Source: Neoceratodus forsteri
Lineage: Eukaryota; Chordata; Ceratodontiformes; Ceratodontidae
DNA length: 64,000 nucleotides
Direction: 5' to 3'
Assembly: GCA_016271365.2 (NCBI GenBank)
Contig: CM028129.1
Coordinates: 849,718,501 to 849,782,500, forward strand
The notes below the pieces were generated by a model. The model worked only from the letters and a program-made list of their open reading frames with translations, searched no databases and was not told the DNA's origin. Below, piece after piece: positions 58,531 to 64,000 of this stretch. The translations under genes and the position numbers were made by a program. How positions within the stretch are numbered: the first letter of the stretch is position 1; each line of letters opens with the position of its first letter.

Positions 58531-59280
58531 ATATCTGTTCAAGAATGGAAAGACTGGTGGTGTAGGACCCACCTGGCATGTAGAGACACAAGGGCTCAAC
58601 TGATACAGGTAAAATACTACACTATTGATACAGGACTCCTCTCCACCTAAACCAGATGGGGCTCTTCTATAATGAAAAGTGTTGGAGATGTGACAAACAC
58701 ACTGGCTCACTATCTCATATACTTTGTCCAGTCCTTTGCTACAACCCTTCTGGGAGAAAGTCCTGATATTCTGCCACAAAAGTCTCCCTAAAACATTATC
58801 CTGGATGAGTCCTTTGTGCACCTGAGTGCTACATCACAACAAAGTACTTACACCTCCATGCACATTACTGGGCCATGGCAGCTACCAATGCAGCCAAAGA
58901 CTCATTCACAGGAGATGGAGGTCCCCTGATGTGCCTTCCCTTAATGAATGGCTCTAAACATTAAGCCAAATGGCATCACTGGAGAGATTTTCATATTTAG
59001 CTATCAACAAGATAGATTCATACAACAATATATTGGGCCCTTTCTCAAACTAAGATCTAACAATGGATAACATCATAATAATTGTACAATAACAGAGGAA
59101 AATATGATCCTTGTGTGTAGTGCCAGTAAATTACCGTAATGCATACTGTACTATTGCCAAGGTTATTACCTTATAACATGCATGTTGCTATATGCTGTTC
59201 AGCATGTACTGAGTTGTTTGTTGTGTATGTATGTATGTTTTGTATGAAAATATTCAATAAAAAATGCAATGTTAAAAAAT
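58531..59280 (+). pseudogene. Tx1/L1-type LINE C-terminus and 3' end
   Basis: Reads 'VKILHYWYRTPLHLNQMGL' with one stop, then 'EKCWRCDKHTGSLSHILC', the C-x2-C...H-x4-C region at the end of L1/Tx1 ORF2. The 3' end has 'caataaaaaatgcaatg' and an A-rich end at 59280. It is probably the continuation of the ORF2 cut at 52160. Confidence 0.72.
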
Positions 59281-59394
59281 ATATCTTCCTTAAGTTTCAT
59301 TAAAACACATTTTTCCTTTAACCACCATTTAAACTATTAGTTTATTTTCTAAATAATTGGTATGCACTTTAAAAACATGTTTGAAAACACATGG
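59281..59394. other. Short AT-rich spacer
   Basis: Nothing recognised. Confidence 0.4.
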
Positions 59395-59670
59395 AAGAAG
59401 TGTGGTTTCGTGGCTAGTGAGTAAAACTAATATAACTATAAAACAGAGGCCACAGATTCAAGTTACACTATACTGCACTGTATTGTACTGAACTGTACTA
59501 TATTATACCATACCATACCATACCATACCATCCATACCACACCATACATTCATTGTGCAACCTTAAGCAAGTAACTTGATTTTCATCTGCCTCAGTTCTG
59601 CAACTGTAAAACTGGCAAAAGCAGGACCCAACTGTATATAAGTTACTGCATCTACGTTGGACTAACCTAG
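59395..59670 (+). mobile_element. MIR-like CORE-SINE with microsatellite expansion
   Basis: A degenerate tRNA-like head (box B 'acagattcaagttac'), then tacta/ccata repeats (59504-59550), then the MIR core 'aagcaagtaacttgattttc' and 'tgcctcagttctgcaactgt', followed by 'aaaac'. The core closely follows the conserved MIR order 'gcctcagtttcc...ctgtaaaa'. Confidence 0.75.
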
Positions 59671-59703
59671 ATACTGTACCTGACTTTTAGCGAAAAAAAC
59701 ATT

Positions 59704-61449
59704 GGGCCCAATTCTAGAAGGGTGGCACAAGTTGCCACCAAACGCAACTTGCGCCCCCCACAACTGTGAAATTGACCCTGCACCCTATTCTAGAAGGGGC
59801 AGGGTCATCGCAGCTAAGTCCTGTGACTTACAACATGCAGTCAGGTACGCCAAACTGCAGGCATACCTGGCAAGCATGTCGCAAGCTGCAACAGAGAGGT
59901 GGCATGGTCAACCCTCACCCATGCCCGACCAAGAATTGCCAGCTGCATATGTGGCATATACCCGGTAGTCTAGTGGCCCCCAACTATATAAAAATACTCC
60001 CAATCCAGAATCCATGGTAGTGTAGTGCCCCCCAAAAATGTATAGAATTAACCCCAATCCCTATCCCTGGTAGTCTAGTGGCCTCCACCCCCAAAATGTA
60101 TAGAATTAATCCTGATCCTTATCCCTGGTAGTATAGTGGCACCCCACCCCTGAAATGTATAGAATTATGTCTAGTGACCCCCACCCCTGAAATGTATAGA
60201 ATTAATCCCAATTCCTATCCCTGGTACTCTAGTGGCTCCCCAGCCCTGAAATGTATAGAAGTACTCCTGAATCATTATCCCTGGTAGTCTAGTGGCCTCA
60301 CACTCCCGAAATGTATAGAATTAATCCCGATCCCTATCCCTGGTAGTCTAGTGGCCCTCCATCCTTGAAATGTGTAGAATTAATCCTGATCCCTATCCCT
60401 GGTAGTCTAGTAGCCCCCTGCCGTGCCAGCTCACCCAGCACCCTCCCATCCATTCCCAGCGGGTGACTGGCACAGCCCACCTCTCACCACCATGGCCAGC
60501 CACCAACTGAGTCCAGTATCAGCGTGTACTGAAAAGACGCACTCAGATATTAATATCTGAGTGCGTCTTTGCAATACTGATACTGAACTCCAGTCGGTAA
60601 CTAGCCAGTGTTAAGAGGGGCTGTGCCAGTTCCTGGCTGAGGATGGATGGGGGTGCTGGGTGGACTAGCACGGCTAGGTGAGGGCCACTAGACTACCAGG
60701 GATAGGGATGAGGATTAATTTTATACAGTTCAGGGGTGGGGCACTCAAACTACCATGGATAGGATCAGGATTAATTATACAGTTCGGGGGTACTAGACTA
60801 CCACGGATACTGGATCGGGAGTAGTTTTATAGAATTGGGGGGGGCACTAGACTACCAGGGATATGGGGTTCTAATATATGTTTACACAGTTGGGAGGCCA
60901 CTAGACCACCAGGGCAGGCATTCTGCCGCATATGCGGTGGGTGACTCATGGTTCAGGGCACGGGTAGGGGGATGGCAGTGCCGCCTGGAGGGGCTTCTGC
61001 TAACAGCTGTTTTGGGGGGCTGGGAGTATGGGTAGCCCCTTGGGTCCCTGCTGGGGTGTGCTGGACAAAGGGAGAGGGAAACTGTGCACTGTTCACTGGA
61101 CAGTCGACAGGTCTACAGTACTCTCGGGGGTGTCCATAAGTTATACCAGCTAAATGCTGGTACAACCTACATGCCGGATCATCTCTGGGGGTTCTTGTAG
61201 AATCCCGATGTGGGCACTTTATGGCTGATCTTCTAGAATGGGGTGCAACTGCTGCTGTAAACCCCCTAGTGCCATGTCGCAGGGGGTTTATGCAGTGTAA
61301 CTGCTGTTTGGCGCAAGCGACCTGCGCCATGTCACAGGCCACTATGTAGAATCGCGCATGTCACAACTGCTGGTGTAAGTTGCTACATGCGCCATTCTAC
61401 TTGGCACAATTGCAGTTAATCCAGGCATAACCCTTCTAGAATTGGGCCC
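59704..61449. mobile_element. Foldback transposon 3 (1.75 kb)
   Basis: Perfect 20-bp ends GGGCCCAATTCTAGAAGGGT and complement, flanked by ATT at 59701-59703 and 61450-61452. Left arm 59960-60420 has about seven ~60-bp units ('ccctggtagtctagtggccc', 'tgaaatgtatagaattaatc'); right arm 60680-60930 has the same kind of units inverted; the exact centre is a perfect 38-bp palindrome at 60533-60570. No transposase. Ends and 3-bp duplication match PIF/Harbinger-type elements. The unit sequence is unrelated to the GATCGCGGGC units of foldback 1. Confidence 0.87.
60533..60570. repeat. Perfect 38-bp central palindrome
   Basis: 'aaagacgcactcagatatt' followed directly by its complement, centred at 60551/60552, with weaker pairing beyond ('ccagtatcag' against 'ctgatactg'). 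It marks the turn of foldback 3. Confidence 0.92.
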
Positions 61450-61452
61450 ATT

Positions 61453-61664
61453 GTGTTCATCTTGAAAAGGAACTTCCATTTGGACTTAAGGGACTTGAAC
61501 TCCTTTGTACTTTTTGTGGTCCATTGTTTATGGCTGACCTATTTTCCTACTTGACTACAAGAGTCAATGAGAAGGCATATGCCTGTGATCATGTCTCACC
61601 ATCAGCTTTCACTCTATACTGTATATTTCTTTGGTGGCAAGGGTCAGATGTCTGTTATGTACGC
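61453..61664. other. No recognised feature
   Basis: Host flank of foldback 3; nothing I can support. Confidence 0.4.
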
Positions 61665-61804
61665 AATAATACTCAACAGGGTGGGCGGTATTGGCCAATA
61701 CCGGACCGCCCAGGGAATAATGAGGCCCGACACACTCGAGGAGGCCTTATAGCCCTGGAAGGTCGGTATTGCCCATACCGCCCGCCCTGGAGGGTATTAT
61801 TATT
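61665..61804. mobile_element. 140-bp palindromic MITE
   Basis: Left 'aataatactcaacagggtgg' and 'gcggtattggccaataccg'; right 'cggtattgcccataccgccc' and 'gccctggagggtattattat' complement them. Small, GC-rich, no coding capacity. The target duplication is not resolvable in the 'attatt' flank. Confidence 0.7.
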
Positions 61805-62283
61805 AGAAAAATGGGCTACCTGTAGCATTTTTACATAGGATTTAAAAAAATAAATAAAAAAAATTAAAAAATTAGAATAAGAATTAAGTTAAAGTTTATT
61901 TCTTGTAAAGTAGTCCCTGAGCTGTTCCATCTCTTGTTGCTCCCCCTCACCACAGATCCATTCTCTTGTATGCCACCCTCCACCACCTACAGAAGAAGAC
62001 ATGGGCTTTTTAGTAGTTTCTCCCCATGGTTGTAGTGTTAAAGAAAGTTTTTTGTGTTTCCTATAAAAAAATTTTTGTGTCTACTTGGAAAGTCGAAGAT
62101 TGACACAATAGTTTTAAATTTAAGCAGCTGCAATTCTGACTGTATCTCGTACGCAAGGAAGTCACCTCAGAGGACGACGTTGGCATGGCAGACCAGTATG
62201 TACAAAGTTAAATTTATTGTTCAGAGAAGCAGAGCCAGGGAGGAAGAGTAACTACACTGGTACTGTGCTGTTTTCACAGGATG
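61805..62283. other. Unassigned
   Basis: An A-rich run to about 61890, then sequence with no repeat or frame I can name. Confidence 0.35.
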
Positions 62284-62303
62284 CGGACAGCGAGAGAGTG
62301 AGA

Positions 62304-62334
<31 letters not shown>

Positions 62335-62336
62335 TT
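62284..62336 (+). repeat. (GA)n microsatellite
   Basis: A run of gagaga with one interruption ('agaagaga') near 62320. Confidence 0.9.
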
Positions 62337-62598
62337 TCAGCATATAGACTATTCTCTCTGTACCTTTGATTGAGCTATTAAGCTTTTTTTTTTTTGCTAT
62401 CCTGCTTTGTGCTTTTGGGAGCATGCTATGAGCCACTCAGTTGTTTTGTTAACGTGGGATACTGAAGTGGTTTACGATCATAGAAAAGAGCTCTCTAGTG
62501 TCCAGGTTAGCACCACGTGACTGCTGTGATGAAACCACTCACGGCTGTAGCAATTTAGTTAAATAAAAAATATATGAGTAGAAATAGGGTTCGAGAGG

Positions 62599-62940
62599 AT
62601 GTTTTGGGCTGGCATAGATAAAACTGCCTGCAGAAGGAGACGGAGACTGGCTGCTTATGTTAAAAAATGTTGTACTACAGTTTATTTCATTTATTGTGAA
62701 GCAGCGTTTAAAATGGGGCACGTGTCTTCTGTATTGAAATGTACTTCAGGAGAGGAGCTGAGGTGGTGGGCAGGCAGCAGCGACGCTGTACATCAGCTGA
62801 GTACAGCCATCGTGGTAGGTACATGGATTTTGTGGGAGGAGGTCGGACGAGTGAAGAAAATTAAACCTGCAAAAAGCAGGTACATTTGTGAGCTTTTGGT
62901 GGCTGGTGTAAGCAAGTGGGGAGGGAGGATTGCAGAATGA
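62599..62940 (+). CDS. Unrecognised small open frame (113 residues)
   Basis: Open from 62599 to 62940. It starts with a very basic stretch ('KTACRRRRRLA'). An internal Met at 62713 begins 'MGHVSSVLKC', which has the form of an N-myristoylation signal (M-G-x-x-x-S); such starts occur in retroviral matrix proteins but also by chance. The C-terminal half is mixed. No domain is recognised, there is no continuation after the stop, and no intron signals are convincing. It may be non-coding. Confidence 0.2.
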   Translation: MFWAGIDKTACRRRRRLAAYVKKCCTTVYFIYCEAAFKMGHVSSVLKCTSGEELRWWAGSSDAVHQLSTAIVVGTWILWEEVGRVKKIKPAKSRYICELLVAGVSKWGGRIAE

Positions 62941-63245
62941 CAGAACAACGGCTTTCATTTACTTTTTGTCAGCATGGCACTGTGAGATCTGAGAGTATTT
63001 CCTCACTCTTCCTGACCACGGAATAACTGTACTTTCTTTCTAAAAGAAGTTGGGGGGGGGAGCGTCGCACAATGAAGCCGATAGGAGCAATGGCTTTTGT
63101 TACCGTGGCAGTGTGAGATCACGGTTGGGAGAGTGCTGCCATAGTAAAGTATATGGCAGTGAGGATTTCTTCACTCTCCCTAACTTAGAATCAGTTTGCT
63201 TTCTTTTTTTTTAAGAAGAAGCAATTAAGAAGTGTTGGGGGGGTC
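62941..63245 (+). repeat. Diverged direct duplication
   Basis: Two units, about 62945-63060 and 63085-63225, share 'ggcttt...tt', 'gca.tgtgagatc', 'gagtatttc/gaggatttc', 'cttcactctccct' and 'ctttctttnaagaag', each ending near a poly-G run. Several small differences and indels. Confidence 0.55.
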
Positions 63246-63384
63246 CTGTAGCTGTCACTAAGCGAGAGAAAAAACATGGCGGGCATTAGAAGTTTTCTGG
63301 GGTGCTTTCAGCCAATTACAAAGCAGGCTGGGCACCAGTGGAGCATGGTACTCAGTGAAGGGGCACTTGGACTGGCACTTATTT

Positions 63385-63440
63385 TTAGCTGGGCATCTAT
63401 TGTCTGATAGATGCCCTCCTAAATAAGTGCCACAGCCAAT
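63385..63440. repeat. Hairpin (about 56 bp)
   Basis: 'ggcacttatttttagctggg' and 'catctatt' pair with 'gatagatgccctcctaaataagtgcc' segments across a short loop near 63408. It is probably the core of a small MITE. Confidence 0.65.
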
Positions 63441-64000
63441 CAGGAGAGAGAATTGTCTTTGCCCATTTTCTAATACTATATAACCTATTTTTGCCTTATA
63501 AAATGTGTACAATGAATGCTGGCTGAGGACTGGCTGACACAAGCTAACACCTATACTTTTACCTCAGCCTAGCACAGTGAAAAAGTACCCATACCAGCCT
63601 GCTAAACTACCCAATTACCACACATTATTGGACACACTTGAACATTTTACTTTCACATTTGCAAGTTTTGGGACTCTTTCTTCTCTTAAAAAGTATAACA
63701 TTACTCTTCAATGAACATTGAATTAACTGTATTCTGTAGTATATGTACATTTCTTTACCATAAAGCCCATTTTATAAGCAAAATAAAGCACTTCAAGATG
63801 TGAGTTAGGCTGAAATAATTGCACTTCCAGATGACTGTAAGGCCCTCTATCTGTGGTGTTGGGCCTCATTCTGTCTCTTGGCATGCAGTTATCCCATCCT
63901 AATTCATACCCTGTTGTGTCTTGTTGTTTACAAATAACCCTCCTCCCAATGTCATGTGTCACCTGCTCTGCTTTATGTGCTGCTTTGGATGGCTGGAAAG
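63441..64000. other. No recognised feature
   Basis: AT-rich end of the window; short minus-strand frames at 63258-63542 and 63723-63962 show no domain. Confidence 0.4.

Overview
This window is vertebrate nuclear DNA made almost entirely of nested, inactivated transposable elements. I found no host exon, rRNA, functional tRNA or CRISPR array that I can defend. CR1-type LINE 3' ends with short repeated tails, L2- and Tx1/L1-type LINEs, MIR-like CORE-SINEs, a tRNA-Pro-primed endogenous retrovirus and Harbinger-like foldback transposons together suggest a large, repeat-rich genome, perhaps an amphibian. The species cannot be fixed from sequence alone.

Layout. 1-1150 is unassigned. 1150-2286 is a dead CR1 3' piece that abuts a 5'-truncated retroviral LTR. 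2287-16220 is an LTR retroelement: 5' LTR to 4440, tRNA-Pro-like primer site at 4445, gag-like and protease remnants, a polypurine tract at 8866, then the 3' LTR. That 3' LTR is split by a 4.5-kb foldback transposon at 10758-15242, and the 5' LTR preserves the empty target site. 17150-21240 is a near full-length CR1 with an SGNH-esterase ORF1 and an endonuclease/RT ORF2, both frameshifted. 21241-25880 (minus) is an L2/Rex-type LINE whose ORF carries a 2A-like ribosome-skipping motif before the endonuclease; about three 300-bp tandem units lie 5' of it. 25880-32600 (minus) holds pieces of two more LINEs, split by a 2-kb foldback element at 27676-29698. 32600-43800 is lower in recognisable content: small inverted-repeat elements, CR1 scraps and a MIR-like SINE.

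43830-59280 is best read as one Tx1/L1-type LINE (ORF1p remnant at 43830-44710, ORF2 at 48100-52160, C-terminal CCHC region and 3' end at 58530-59280). It is repeatedly broken by a CR1 (46390-47860), L2-type tails, a small foldback, and a whole minus-strand CR1-like LINE (52161-57400) that is itself broken by a second foldback (53455-54818). 59395-59670 is another MIR-like SINE and 59704-61449 a third large foldback. The last 2.5 kb holds a 140-bp MITE, a GA microsatellite and an unexplained stretch with a small open frame.

Most notable are three 1.4-2.0-kb elements (27676-29698, 53455-54818, 59704-61449). Each has GGG/GGC termini, a 3-bp target duplication, no coding capacity and inverted arms; in two of them the arms are mirror-image minisatellites. 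Also notable are the 2A-carrying LINE with tandem 5' units and the retroviral LTR with its before/after insertion site. Coding remnants are listed as pseudogenes because every one contains stops, frameshifts or truncations.
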